Shown here in pieces: positions 1-10,600 of a stretch of 64,000 nt of DNA. Within the stretch, counting starts at the first letter, position 1; each line of letters begins with the position of its first letter. Both the position numbers and the translations under genes were made by a program. The notes under the pieces are model-generated. The model saw only the letters and a program-made list of their open reading frames with translations. It was not told the origin of the DNA and ran no database searches. Source of the DNA: Thiohalocapsa sp. ML1 (GTDB lineage: Bacteria; Pseudomonadota; Gammaproteobacteria; Chromatiales; Chromatiaceae). The stretch lies in assembly GCF_001469165.1 (NCBI RefSeq), contig NZ_JABX01000036.1, positions 1 through 64,000 on the forward strand, given 5' to 3'.

Positions 1-80
1 AGGTCGGCTCTCCAGCCTGGAGGTCGGCTCTCCGGCCTGGAGGTCGGCTCTCCGGCCCGGAGGTCGGCTCTCCGGCCCGG
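1..80. repeat. Four tandem copies of a 20-bp unit
   Basis: Four head-to-tail 20-bp units, consensus AGGTCGGCTCTCCGGCCTGG, with a few substitutions (cagcc/cggcc, cctgg/cccgg). A fifth copy is at 221-240 and a diverged copy follows the palindrome near 24402. The unit is the right half of the second palindrome of the dispersed element at 103-400, so the array looks like local amplification of one arm. It may continue left of the window. There are no unique spacers, so it is not a CRISPR. Confidence 0.85.
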
Positions 81-102
81 ACCGGCCCGACCCGGCATCA
101 AG

Positions 103-400
103 TGTCGTGGTCGTAATCGAACGTTCGCGATGTTGACGGGCTTGACTGGAGTGTTGACCTCCAGGTCAACACGGCCACAGAGCGGGATGCACTGGTTTCG
201 CGACTGCGGAGCCGACCTGGAGGTCGGCTCTCCGGCCCGGACCGGCCCGACCCGGCCCGGCTCCGGCCCGGCTCCGGCTCGGCTACGGGAGGGCAAGTGC
301 CTCGCTGCCGAGCCTCCGCCGTTGCCGCGCCTCTCTACCCCGCGCGCAGAGGTCGGGATCGGTTGGCACTCGGTTCGATTTCGATAGCGATTTCGATAGA
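103..400 (+). repeat. Dispersed double-palindrome element, copy A
   Basis: This stretch shares long near-identical segments with 24291-24446 and, inverted, with 61213-61460. It contains two palindromes with related arms: GTGTTGACCT-CC-AGGTCAACAC at 151-172 and GCCGACCT-GG-AGGTCGGC at 211-228, joined by a conserved linker beginning ACGGCCACAGAGCGGG. A further module at about 355-400 (GGTTGGCACTCGGTTCGATT) is shared with the copy near 61430. The 1-439 gap holds no convincing gene; the small frames here only translate the repeat. The element resembles a non-autonomous palindromic repeat family; its function is unknown. Confidence 0.8.
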
Positions 401-439
401 ACCCCACCGCCCCATCGGGCGGGCTGGCATGGCCCCGAC

Positions 440-1489
440 CTACGTGTCCACCAGCCCGTCGCGCAATTGGAGAAAGCGCGTGAGCCGCCCCGGGTCGATG
501 GCCCCCGCCGCCGCCGCGGCGCGCACGGCGCAGTCCGGCTCGTTTTGGTGGCGGCAATCGCGGAAGCGGCAGCCACCGTGCAGCGGGCGCAGCTCCGGGA
601 AGCCCGCTTCGAGCTCGGCCTGGGTGAGCCCCGAGACGCGGAAGCTGCGCACGCCGGGGGAGTCGATGAGCCGCCCGCCGTCGCTGCCCGGCAGCCGATA
701 GCAGGTCGCCGCGGAGGTGGTGTGCCGGCCGAGCCCGGTGGCCGTGGATAGACGGCCGATCTGGATCTCCTGGTCCGGCAGCAGCGCCTGCACCAGCGAC
801 GACTTGCCGACGCCGGACTGCCCGAGCAGGATCGCGGTTTCGCCCGCCAAGTGCCGGGTCAACGCGCCCGTGCCCGGCGGCCCGTGGATGCTGATGGGGC
901 AGAGCGGATAGCCCAGCGCGGGGTAGGGCGCCAGGGCCGCCAGAAACCGGGCACGGCCGGCGTCGTCGAGCAGGTCCATCTTCGCTGCCACGATCAGCGC
1001 GCGCACGCCGATGAGCTCCGCGGCCACCAGGTATTGATCGAGCAGATAGCCGCTCGGCGGCGGCTCCGGGGCCACGACCACGGCCATCAGCGTGAGGTTG
1101 GCCGCGAGCGGCTTGGCGTGGCCGCTGTAGTCCGGGCGGCTCAGGACATTGTCGCGGGGCGCCAGCGCCGTGACGATGCCCTGGCCGGATTCGGTGGGCT
1201 GCCAGACGACGCGGTCGCCGCAGACCGGGTGGCCCAGGTTGCGCCGGGCGACGCAGTGGTGCAGCGCGCCGGCGGCGTCTTCCACCGCGAGGTGGGCGCC
1301 ATGGCGGACCACGATGAGGCCGGACTGCGGGGCGCCGACGCCGACGCCGTTATCGGCCTCGGCGCCGACGACATCGGCGTCAAGCTCGTCCAAGACCGCA
1401 TCGGTCCGGCTCGCGAGCCGCTCGCGCCGGCGCTCCTGGATCGCCTGGATGCGCTCGCGCTGACGTTCCGACAGCCGCCGCCGGGGCAT
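440..1489 (-). CDS. rsgA: Ribosome small subunit-dependent GTPase A (30S maturation)
   Basis: Cytoplasmic GTPase that acts late in 30S subunit assembly. The 349-residue product shows the circularly permuted G motifs of the family: AKMD (G4) at residues 169-172 precedes the P-loop GQSGVGKS at 223-230 and DSPG (G3) at 276-279. A C-terminal zinc knuckle is visible as Cys307, Cys312, His314 and Cys320 (C-X4-C-X-H-X5-C). The N-terminal OB-fold is preceded by a basic stretch starting MPRRRLSERQ, usual for the family. Length is normal. It points away from the cytochrome and orn genes; rsgA next to orn is the E. coli arrangement. Confidence 0.97.
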   Translation of the reverse strand: MPRRRLSERQRERIQAIQERRRERLASRTDAVLDELDADVVGAEADNGVGVGAPQSGLIVVRHGAHLAVEDAAGALHHCVARRNLGHPVCGDRVVWQPTESGQGIVTALAPRDNVLSRPDYSGHAKPLAANLTLMAVVVAPEPPPSGYLLDQYLVAAELIGVRALIVAAKMDLLDDAGRARFLAALAPYPALGYPLCPISIHGPPGTGALTRHLAGETAILLGQSGVGKSSLVQALLPDQEIQIGRLSTATGLGRHTTSAATCYRLPGSDGGRLIDSPGVRSFRVSGLTQAELEAGFPELRPLHGGCRFRDCRHQNEPDCAVRAAAAAGAIDPGRLTRFLQLRDGLVDT

Positions 1490-1532
1490 CAGCCCATCAC
1501 CCGCAGGCCCGGCGGCGTCCGGCGCATGGGGG

Positions 1533-1835
1533 TCACTCGCCGAACTTGTAGTACTCCTCGTTCAGCAGGTTCGCGACCGCGTTGACCTCCTCGGGGAACA
1601 TGCCGGTGTTCAGGTTGGTGTTGCAGGCCTCCACCTGGGTCTTCAACCCGCTCAGGGAGTCGATTTTGCGGTCCGGGCGGGTGTAGACCTCGCTGCCGTG
1701 GCAGCTCGTGCAGTTTTGCTCGACGAGCGCGTGGGGGTCGGCCGCCTCCGCCGCGGCGAGCGCGCCGCCGCCGAGCAGGGCTGCCAGCGGCAAGGCAAGG
1801 ATCAGGGGGCGGCGCAGGGCTGAGAGCAGGGTCAT
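1533..1835 (-). CDS. Small periplasmic c-type cytochrome
   Basis: A 100-residue class I-like monohaem cytochrome. A Sec signal with a hydrophobic core and an Ala-rich cleavage region spans residues 1 to about 31. The haem site CTSCH is at residues 42-46 (Cys42, Cys45, His46), and Met79 in NTGMF is the likely distal ligand. I chose the ATG at 1835 because GGAG lies just upstream and the signal peptide starts there; an in-frame ATG at 1943 would add 36 unlikely residues and overlap the orn start. It is divergent from orn. It probably carries electrons in the periplasm; the partner cannot be told from the sequence. Confidence 0.9.
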   Translation of the reverse strand: MTLLSALRRPLILALPLAALLGGGALAAAEAADPHALVEQNCTSCHGSEVYTRPDRKIDSLSGLKTQVEACNTNLNTGMFPEEVNAVANLLNEEYYKFGE

Positions 1836-1942
1836 GGCATTCTCCGGTTCTTGCTGGGGTTGAATTCTAGCAACGAGCAAGCCCGCGGCGGGCCCGATCG
1901 CGCTACCATCTCGGCACATCGTGGTGGGGGCGGGAGAAGCCA

Positions 1943-2485
1943 ATGGAGCGCGCGGAGAACCTGGCGTGGATCGACCTGGAGATGACGGGGCTCGACCCCT
2001 TCAAGGACCACATTCTGGAAATCGCGACCATCGTCACCGACGCCGAGCTGAACGTGCTCGCCGAAGGCCCGGTGCTCGCCATCCATCAGCCGGAGGCGGT
2101 GCTCGCGGCGTTGGATGACTGGAACACCCGCCACCACGGCCAGTCCGGCCTGCTGGAGCGGGTGCGCAACAGCGCCGTGACCGAGGCCGAGGCCGAGGCC
2201 GCGACGCTCGCCTTCCTGCAGCGCTGGTGCGTGCCGAAGCAGGTGCCGCTGTGCGGCAACAGCATCTGCCAAGACCGCCGCTTTCTGGCGCGCTGCATGC
2301 CGCGGCTGGAGGCCTTCTTCCACTACCGCAACCTGGACGTGAGCACGCTCAAGATCCTCGCGCGCCTGTGGGCGCCGGACGTGGCCGAGGCCGTCAAGAA
2401 GCAGAACAAGCACCAAGCCCTCGACGACATCCGCGAGTCCATCGCGGAGCTCAGGCACTATCGCGCGGAGCTGTTGCGGGTTTGA
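1943..2485 (+). CDS. orn: Oligoribonuclease (DEDDh 3'-5' exoribonuclease)
   Basis: Degrades 2-5 nt RNA fragments and pGpG to mononucleotides, so it closes both mRNA decay and cyclic-di-GMP turnover. The 180-residue length is exactly usual. The first DEDD motif is WIDLEMTG (Asp11, Glu13), and the last one, [13 protein letters not shown] near residues 155-168, supplies the catalytic His and the final Asp. Product and placement beside rsgA are canonical. In E. coli the next genes downstream are glycine tRNAs and queG; here a defence island starts instead. Confidence 0.97.
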   Translation: MERAENLAWIDLEMTGLDPFKDHILEIATIVTDAELNVLAEGPVLAIHQPEAVLAALDDWNTRHHGQSGLLERVRNSAVTEAEAEAATLAFLQRWCVPKQVPLCGNSICQDRRFLARCMPRLEAFFHYRNLDVSTLKILARLWAPDVAEAVKKQNKHQALDDIRESIAELRHYRAELLRV

Positions 2486-2528
2486 TCCCGGGTGACGGTT
2501 TAGAAATTACCGGTACCCTCCCGGGATC
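2484..2528. terminator. Inverted repeat between convergent orn and the SF1 helicase gene
   Basis: GATCCCGGG at 2484-2492 pairs with CCCGGGATC at 2520-2528 around a 27-nt loop. It overlaps the end of orn and lies between convergent genes, so it could act as a bidirectional terminator. There is no clear T-tract, which lowers confidence. It also marks the left junction of the accessory island. Confidence 0.35.
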
Positions 2529-2594
2529 GAGTCAGCGCAGCGAAACCCGACCTCAAGGGCATCGAAATTTTGAAGCGTTGCTGGACGGAGCAGC

Positions 2595-4628
2595 TCAGCG
2601 ATAAACGCGTGCCGCCCACTTGGCGCGCGTCATACCGACGTAGACGAGCTTGCGCAGGCGCTCATCGAGCGCGCGGTTCACGACAATGGCCACGGCGTCG
2701 AACTCGAGCCCCTTGGCCCGGTGCAGTGTCATCGCGAAAATCCGTGCATCTTTGCGACTCAGGCGCTCGCGGTGCTCGACCGTGGCGACCTTGTGGCCGG
2801 CTTCCCGAAGCTGCTTGACGAGCTGATCCCGCAGCTTCAGGGTGTTGGCCATCACGCCGATCTTGGCGTCCGGCCTGTCATCCAGGCAGCGGCCGACGAA
2901 GCTCCGGATGCCATCGCGGAGGTCTTCCATCGACGCCCCTTCGATCTGCTCCGGGCTCGGGCCGTGCAGCAGCGAGCGGTAGCGGGACAGCTCATCGCTG
3001 CCGCCGTCCAAGTCGTCGACCTCCACCCCTTCCAGCAGCGCGATGGCCGCGCGGCGGATCTCTTCCGTGGTGCGATAGTTCAGGTAAAGCTTGCGCGCGC
3101 GGCCGCGGATGTCGATGCCGCAAGCGCCCATGCTGGCCTTGTTCTTGGCGTAGATGCGTTGGTGTCCGTCACCAACGAACATCAGGTCGTTCGGCCCCGG
3201 TGGCACCAGCGCGCGGATCAGCTTCAACGCCTGCGGGCCGAAGTCCTGCGTCTCGTCCACAACGGCGTGCGCGTAGGGCGTTTTGCCCTCGGCCGCCAAC
3301 AGGGCGCAGGCATCGCGGTAGGCGTCGTCCGGCTCCTTCAGACCCTTGGCGCTCAGTTGCAGGCGATAGTTCTCGAAGATCTCCCACAGCGCATCGCGCT
3401 TCTTGCGCGAGAGCAGGACGCCCCTGCCGCGGCGCGGTGCCTCGCGGTAGTCATCGCGCGATGCGAGCCCCTGCGCGAGCACGATCTGCTCGAATTCCTC
3501 GCGAACGAAGTCCCGCGACAGATCCAGTGACGGGTCGAAGTCCGCCATCGCGAGCGCCCAGATGGGCTCGCACTTGGCCTTGAAGTCGAACGCGATCTCG
3601 TGCTCGTAGCGGCGCGCCTTCAGCAGGCGGAACACCAGTGCGTCCAGGTTGATCACGTCGATGTGCCGCAGTTGCTCGGGGGCGCAGATGGACTTGAGCC
3701 CGTCTTCGATGTCCAGTGCCAGGTTCGTCGTGAAGGTCGTGAACAGGAGCTTCCCGTCCGTGCCGACCAGGGTGCCGGCCAGATGCCGGGCGCGGTGCAT
3801 CGCGAGCACCGTCTTGCCCGTGCCCGCACCGCCCAGGATGCGGCTCGGCCCGTTGACGTGGCGCGTTGCTAGTCGCCGCTGCGCGGGATGCAGAAAGACG
3901 CGCCACTGTTCCAGCGGCGCTGCCAGGATCTCCTGCAGATCGTTCTCGCCTGCAACGACGTAAAAGCGCGCACGGCTCTCGTCCCGATCCGCCGCGGCGG
4001 CGAAGTCCTCGGGGTCGATGTCGCGGTCCACGCGGGTCTCGCGCTCGGCCAGGATGCGCGATACGGGGTCCCCCGCCAGCACCAGGAACAGGCCCTCGTA
4101 GGCCTCCACGGGCAGCTCCGGCTGCATGGCGTCGAGGTCGCCCTCGGAGCGGATGGTCCGCACCGCCGGCAGCATCTCCTCCGGCACGCCGAGCGCCATA
4201 AGGTCCCGGTCGGAGAGCCCGGAGAAGACGGGCACAGGCTCGGACGGCGCCGCGGTTGCCGCACGCTGCAGCGTTGCCTCGACGAAGCCGACGTTCGTGA
4301 GGCCGAGCGCGCCGTTGACCGGATTGACACTCAGCTTCCGCTTGGTCGCCCAGGCGTAGGCATCGTCGTGTTTGTCGATGTGCAGCCAGACGAACACATT
4401 GTCCCGGGGCGCCCGGAAGATGATGCCCCGATAGCCCTGATCGATGCGCACCGAGCGCAGGTTCTTGTCCTGCGCGCCCCGGATGGTCTCGTAGTTGATG
4501 CCGGGGCTCCTTGGGTCGGTCTGGAACTTGAGCATGAACTCGAGCCCCTTGGTCTGCACCGCCGCCGGCAGCGCGGTCATGCGCTTGATGACGTCGTTGC
4601 TGACAATGATCTTGACGTCGTCTTTCAT
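2595..4628 (-). CDS. SF1 (UvrD-like) helicase with N-terminal RelE-like domain
   Basis: A 677-residue protein with two parts. Residues 1 to about 100 look like a RelE/ParE-superfamily fold (NLRSVRID, YRGIIFR, then VFVWLHIDKHDDAYAWA). Residues 250-677 carry a complete set of SF1 helicase motifs: GGAGTGKT at 266-273, VVDETQD, LMFVGDGHQRIY, LNYRTT, TLHRAKGLEFD and KLVYVGMTRAK. The chain ends only a few residues after motif VI. The ATG at 4628 overlaps the stop of the DruE-like gene as ATGA, so the two are probably translationally coupled; longer upstream starts would run inside that gene. It likely unwinds or translocates on DNA in the same defence pathway. Whether the RelE-like part cleaves RNA or is a structural module is unknown. 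Confidence 0.88.
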   Translation of the reverse strand: MKDDVKIIVSNDVIKRMTALPAAVQTKGLEFMLKFQTDPRSPGINYETIRGAQDKNLRSVRIDQGYRGIIFRAPRDNVFVWLHIDKHDDAYAWATKRKLSVNPVNGALGLTNVGFVEATLQRAATAAPSEPVPVFSGLSDRDLMALGVPEEMLPAVRTIRSEGDLDAMQPELPVEAYEGLFLVLAGDPVSRILAERETRVDRDIDPEDFAAAADRDESRARFYVVAGENDLQEILAAPLEQWRVFLHPAQRRLATRHVNGPSRILGGAGTGKTVLAMHRARHLAGTLVGTDGKLLFTTFTTNLALDIEDGLKSICAPEQLRHIDVINLDALVFRLLKARRYEHEIAFDFKAKCEPIWALAMADFDPSLDLSRDFVREEFEQIVLAQGLASRDDYREAPRRGRGVLLSRKKRDALWEIFENYRLQLSAKGLKEPDDAYRDACALLAAEGKTPYAHAVVDETQDFGPQALKLIRALVPPGPNDLMFVGDGHQRIYAKNKASMGACGIDIRGRARKLYLNYRTTEEIRRAAIALLEGVEVDDLDGGSDELSRYRSLLHGPSPEQIEGASMEDLRDGIRSFVGRCLDDRPDAKIGVMANTLKLRDQLVKQLREAGHKVATVEHRERLSRKDARIFAMTLHRAKGLEFDAVAIVVNRALDERLRKLVYVGMTRAKWAARVYR

Positions 4629-7600
4629 GGGTTCCGGCCTCGCAGGGCATGCTCGATGGCGAGCCACCAGTTCCGGGATTCTTCGATGACCGCGTAGCCG
4701 GCGCGCTGCCAGCTCGCTGCACACTCCATCTGCGCCACCGTCAGGAGCACCACCCGGGCAACCTCCCACAGCGCCTCCGCCACTCGGTAGCCGCCGTCGT
4801 CGTCGATCTCGGCGCCGATGGCATCGGGCGCCGGCACGCCCGCGTTGCCGAGGTACAGGAAGCCCTGCCTGAGGCGCTCCAGAAACTCCGCGGCGTCGAG
4901 GATCTCTGCCCAGCCGAGGCTCGCTGCCGCCGGTGGTGCCTGCGCTTGCGGCTTCGGCACCGTCAGGGTCGCGCCCGCATTCAGCATGGACTCGGTGAGC
5001 AGCACCACGCCCGGCGTGGCCTGGAGCAGGTTGGCCAGGCGCAGCCACTGCCGCCAGTGCACCCGGCCGTGCTTGGGATCGGCGGCGATCGCGGCGTCGT
5101 TCAGCACCAAGGCGCCGCCCAAGGGATAGTCCGACGTGCTCTTGCCGGTGAGGAACCGGGGTGCCGCCATGCCGACCCAGTGTACGAGCTGCTTGTCCGG
5201 CCCCTGCAGATGCACGCTCCAGCGGTCGATCTGGCCGTCCTCGCTCAACCAGTCGGGCAGCGCGCCGAGCACGGCCGTGCTGCGCGCCTTGATGCCATCC
5301 GTCACCTCGTTCGGCCGCAGCACGCTGCGCATCAGCAAGTGGCGCCCCGTCGATTGCAGGCGGCTCAAGGGGTCTTGCTCCGCGGGGCAGGGCTGGCCGA
5401 GCAGACGGAGCAGCAGGGCGATGGCGTTCGCGGTGAGATCCGCCGGCGGCACCTGCGGTAGCTGCTCGGCCGGAATCTGTTGCCCCGATGGCGTCATCAG
5501 CACGCCGAGCGGGCTCTCCAGGTCGGTGCCGGCGGCGAGCTTGGTCGCTGCCTCAATGTCCTCGAAGGTCACGGACCACACCCGATAGGCGCCGCGCAGC
5601 ATCAGCGTGGCGCGCTTGCGGGCGTCCTCCGGCAGCGAGCCCTGATGATGCTGCCAGCCGTCCACGAACACGGCGACGGGCCGCATCGGGCTGGATGACT
5701 TGGTGGCCGAGATCACGAAGTCCGGCTGGCACAGGGTCTGCCCCGAGGTGGCGTCCTCGATGGGCACCTGGGTGTCCACCCAGTAGCTGTGCGGCCCCGC
5801 CGCCAGCAGATAGGCCGTCTTGCCGGCCTTGATGTCTTGCGTCACCTGTACCGGCGGCAGCTTGCCGCCATCCGCATCGGGCTGCCCGCCCAGCGCCTGC
5901 AGCGCCGGCAGCAAGCGCCGTTCCAGCTCGGAGCCGAAATCCGGGTTGATGTAGATCTCGGACAGGCAGCCCACCGACTCGCGCTGGAATTCTCCCTCCA
6001 CCAGCGCTTCCAGCAGCTCCAGCGCGGTGGCGCGGGAGATGTGCTTGCGGTTGCGGCCCTGGCGATAGTGGAAGACGCACTGATAGCAGCCGTCCGTGCC
6101 CTCGATGTACTGGCAGGCGCAATCGCGGATCACGGCGTGGGCCGCCGCCAGCACCTGCGTCAGCGTATCGGCATCGCCCCCCAGCAAGTGTTGCAGATAG
6201 CCGGTGCCGCCGGGCACCGAGTCGTAGATCAGGATGTAGGTCTTGCCGGCGCCCTCGGCGCTGCCTGCCTCCGCCATGGTCTCGAAGCGCAGGTGGTCCA
6301 CCTTGCCGCCGAAGCGCTTGCGCAGCCCCAGTTGCAGCGCCGACATGAACGAATAGGTGGTCCGCTCGCCGGAGCCAAAGCCCTGCGGCACCATGATTCG
6401 CACGCACTCGGACTCGAAGCGCCGATACAGAAACAGCCGATCCAGCAGATGCTCGCTGCCCTTGCCGTGGCGATGCGGGCAGTCCGGCGTGTGGGTCTGC
6501 TTGCGCTCCTCATGCCTGGGGCTCGAGCCCGCGGGCTGCACCATGCCGCAGCCCCGGCACAACGAGAACCCGGCCTTGGCGCTGTCGTTGCCGGCGATCA
6601 CGATGCTGTTGTCCAGCGCGGCGACCGGCGTCGGCTGGCCCAGATTGAGGTCGTGGAAGGTCGCGCGGGCGATGAGCTCGAAGCCGTACAGCGCCTGCGC
6701 CGATGCCAGCGTCCAGGCGCTGCGCACGTCCGTGCCGGCGAAGTTCATCAGGAGCTGGCGTTCGTAGTAGCGCGGATTGCGGGCCTCGTCGGTCTCGGTG
6801 ATGCGAGTCTTCTCCTGCCTGCGGATATTCGCCACCGCGCGCTTCAGCCGCAGCGCCGGCCGCACCTGGCTGCCGTCCGCCCAGTGCGTGTTGCCGCACT
6901 GGGGGCAGGCGGCGGACTGGCTCTCCGGCTCGGTGAGCGGGGTCAGGCAGTGGCAGGCCGGGCAGAAGCGATGCGCCGCCGGCGGCTCGACGCCGAGATC
7001 GATCTGGTCGATCTCGACCTTGCTCTTGTGCGCAAAGAAGGTATTGCGCGGCGCAAACTCCGCCAGCGCCGCGTGGGCCGGGCGGCTGTAGCGGTGCACC
7101 GGCACCGCGTATTCCGCGCCGGTCTTGCGGCTGCCGTGGATGATGGTCGTGAGCGCGACGCCTTCCTCCGGAAAGGCGTAGTTGGGCAGGAGGCCGGCGT
7201 TGGTCATCGCCTCCGGCAGGTACTCGTTGTTGAGCTGGCGGATGCGCTCGGTGAGGCCGTCGCGCTCCTTCTCCAGGAGGTCGATCTCGGCCAGCGTCTG
7301 CTCGTCCTCGGGGCGCTTGCGCAGCCGGCCGAGCTCGGCGTTGATGGCCTTGCGCCGCGCCTTCCAGGACTCGCGCTCGGCGTGCGTCTCCTCGAAGTAG
7401 GCCAGAAAGTGCGCCCGCAGGTGCTTCTGCTGCTCCGTGCCGGCGAGGAGATCTGCGAGCTTCTGCCGCGTCTCCTTGGTCAGCGCGTCGCCAAGCAGCC
7501 GGCAGAAGGCATCGAACAACACCGGCTCGTGGCGGTTGACGAAATCCAGATAGTTGAACGGGAAGTGCGCCGTGTCGCCGCCGCCCTTCGCCACCTGATC

Positions 7601-10600
7601 CAGCGCCTCGCTCAGCTTGTCCGGCAGGCTCGGGTTCTCCTCGGCCACCCAGTGGTCGAAGCAAAAGGCATAGAGCTGCCGGCGCAGCACCTCCGCCGCG
7701 TTCAGGTAGATGGCCGGCGGCTCCACCGCGCCGTGCAGCATCTCCAGCGGGTTGGCGAAGTGGTACTGGTCGTGCCCGTCGGGCGAGGCATCCGCGATGG
7801 CAAGCACCGCCGCGTTGCCGTCCCGGCGCCCGGCGCGGCCGACGCGCTGGACGTAGTTGGCCTGGTTCGGCGGAATGCCGCCCAGCATCACGCTGGACAG
7901 GGCGCCGATGTTGATGCCCATCTCCAGCGTCGGCGTGGCGGAGAGCAGGTTCTCGTACCAGGGCTCGCACGCGGCCTCCGGCGCCATGAAGCGATCCTGC
8001 AGCGCAACGCGCTCATCGCGCTCCAGAAGCCCCGTGTGCTCGTGGGCGATGACGCGGGTGATGTCCCCCTGCTGCATTCGCGCATGCCACCAGCTTGGCG
8101 CCGCGGCCGGCTCCGGGCGCAGGGTCTCCGCGGGGCTGTTCCAGGCCGGCAGCCCGGCCAGTGCCTCCGCCGCCTGTGCCGGCACCCACAGCGCCTGGGC
8201 GCCGGACGGCGTCACCAGCCGGCGCAGGTGCCGATACAGCCGGAGCCGGCCCGGCTCCAGGCCGAACACCTCCGCGCGCCGGCCCTTGTGGTCCAGCGGC
8301 ACGAAGCGCCCGAGGCCGGCCTGCGCCAGCGCCTTCAGCAGCTCCTCGTAGGCCAGCGTGATGATGCCCGGCGAATGCAGGCGCAGCCCGAGCGCGAGCT
8401 GCGCCCAGCCGAGCAGCGGATTGCCGTCGCGCTCTTCTAAGTGCAGAAAGCGGAGCGGGCCGGCATCGCGGGCGATGAAGCGCGGCGCGTCCGCACGGCC
8501 GCGATGCGGCAGCCAATGCTTGCGCTGCGGCGCAAACTGAAAGGCGTTGTAATCGCCGGTCTCGGCGTAGCGGTCCAGCTCCAGGTGGAAGATCGCGCCG
8601 GCGCGGATCAGCGTTAGCACCGTGCCCAGGGCCCAGAACAGCACCCGGTCCGCGGACAGGTCCTCGAGCCCGCCGCCGGCCTCGCGCAGCGCCGGGGTCA
8701 GGGTGCGCGACAGGGCGTCGAGATCGGCCAGATCCGGAAACAGCGCCGCGATGCCGACCCGCGTCAGCGTGCGCCCGCGATCCGAGCGATGGGCAAACTC
8801 CTCCGCCGCCCGCCACTGCATGCGCTGGCAGAGCATCTGCGGCAGCCGCGAGCCCGCCGGCAGTTGCCCCGTGTCCTTGAGCTTGCGCCAGTCGGCCAGC
8901 CATTCCATGCCCGGCGGCATGAAGCGCGCGACGAAGTCCCGCGGTGCCAGCGCGAGCGGGCTCGCCGGGTCCAGCCACGCGCGGCCGAGCGCCTCCAGCG
9001 CCTCGCCCCAGGGCGGCGCGCCAGCATCGTCCGGCGGCAGCAGCGCCAGCGCCCGGGCGATGCCGGCGCGCATCAGGTGCGTCTCGGTCTTGGACTCGAT
9101 ATAGCCCGCGCGATGGGCCGCGTCCTGCACCGAGTCCGAGAACAGGATCAGCTTCTTGTGGTCGTTGAGCCGGGCGGACCAGAGCCGTTCCACGGCGTGG
9201 GCGGCGATGCTGGTGGTCTGGGCGCCGATGATGAGCTGCCCGCCGCGCTCGCCGCACACCGGGCAGGTGTCGTCGTGGACCGTCACCTGGCGGGCGTTGT
9301 GCTTGGCGTCGTCGGTGCCGCGCGGCTCGAAGGTGCGTGTCGCCGAGACCACATGCACGGCCAGCACGTCCTCGCTCTGGCAGTGCGGGCACTGGGTCAG
9401 GTGCTCGCTGCTCAGGTGGCCGCACTGGCCGCACAGGCTCTGGCGCAGCACCGGCACCAAGGGGCGAAGGGGGCGAAGGGGGCGAAGGGGCCGCGCCGCG
9501 CCGGCGTCGTCTGCCGCCGGCCGCGGATAGATGCGCGCGACGAACGGGTCCGTGTGGCGCGCAAAGAAGGCCGCGTAGATGGCATCGGCCGCGCTCACGA
9601 CCCGGCTCTGCTGCGGCGGCTTCAGCGCCAGCCAGCCGGTGCTGTGGCAGTGGCGACACTGCACCAGCGGCAGGCGCAGGCGCTCGCGCCGGGTCAGCAC
9701 GGCCGCCTCGGAGGACAGCTCGATCTGCGCCGGGTCGCGGCTCACGGTCGCGAGCACCCGGCGCAGCTCCTGCAGCCAGAGCTGCACGCGCAGCGTCACC
9801 AGGAAGCCGAGCGTCTCCGGCGGCGTGTCCGCGTTCACCGCTTGGCCGGGGTAGGGCGCCCGCGCCCAGGCCACCAGGGTCAGCAGCGCCGCGATGAGCG
9901 CCGTGGCCTCCTGTTGCAGACGCGCGCTCAGGGTGCGCTTCAGCTTGTCCGCGATCTCCTCGACGGTGACCGGCGCCCGGGTGGCGGTGCGCAGCAGCGA
10001 CTGAAACAGCAGGTGCTTCTTCAGCTCCGCGCCCAGCCGCACGCGCCCGGGGCCGGTGTCGAGCCCCGCGGTGAGCTCGGCGAGGCTGTCCGGGTCGCTG
10101 AAGAAGGCGGGCAGGAAGCGCGCCACCGCCTCCTGCGGCCGGTCGAAGGTGCGCTGTGCGATGGCCGCGAGCACGGTGCCGTCGTCCGGGATCAGGTGCT
10201 CGACGACGTTCTGACCGATGAAGGCATCGAAGCCCTGGCGCCGCTCGACGATGACCGAGCCCGCGTCGAAGTCGGTCGCGAACACCTGCCCCGCGTACTC
10301 CCGCAGCGGGCCGGTGTCGCTGGCGTCGCCGAGCGTGGCGGAGGTGCCGATGCAGATGAGCCGCCCCGGATTGCCATCGGTGTCGCAGTGCAGACGGTGG
10401 CGCAGCCGGCGGATCAGCATGGCCAGGTCCGTGCCCTGGGCGCCGTCGAAGGTGTGCAGCTCGTCCACCACCAGAAAGCGCAAGGTGTCCGGGGCGTTGT
10501 AGCGCCACAGCGGCCGGTCCTTCGGCCGGATCAGCAGAAAGTCCAGCATCTTGTAGTTGGTGAGCAGGATGTCCGGCGGATCATCGCGCAGCACGTCCTT

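Noticed and set aside
1-80. Possible CRISPR array at the left edge
   Set aside because: The 20-bp units are directly contiguous with no unique spacers, and no cas genes are present.
2486-2594. Glycine tRNA gene expected after orn
   Set aside because: I searched by eye for the T-loop (GTTCGA) and the acceptor pairing in both flanks of the island and found none. A tRNA scan would settle this.
4629-5048. N-terminal extension of the SF1 helicase from an ATG at 5048
   Set aside because: The extra 140 residues are Arg/Gly/Pro-rich and lie inside the DruE-like gene; the ATG at 4628 gives an ATGA overlap and begins the RelE-like domain.
5789-8440. An 883-codon open frame on the plus strand opposite the DruE-like gene
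   Set aside because: It is antisense to a gene with clear helicase motifs. GC-rich DNA with biased third positions leaves long open antisense frames; the translation is Arg/Ala/Gln-rich without any motif.
8013-10508. An 831-codon minus-strand frame overlapping the DruE-like gene
   Set aside because: Shifted-frame shadow of the same gene: composition is Ala/Arg/Pro/Gly repeats, while the overlapping frame holds the zinc fingers and helicase motifs.
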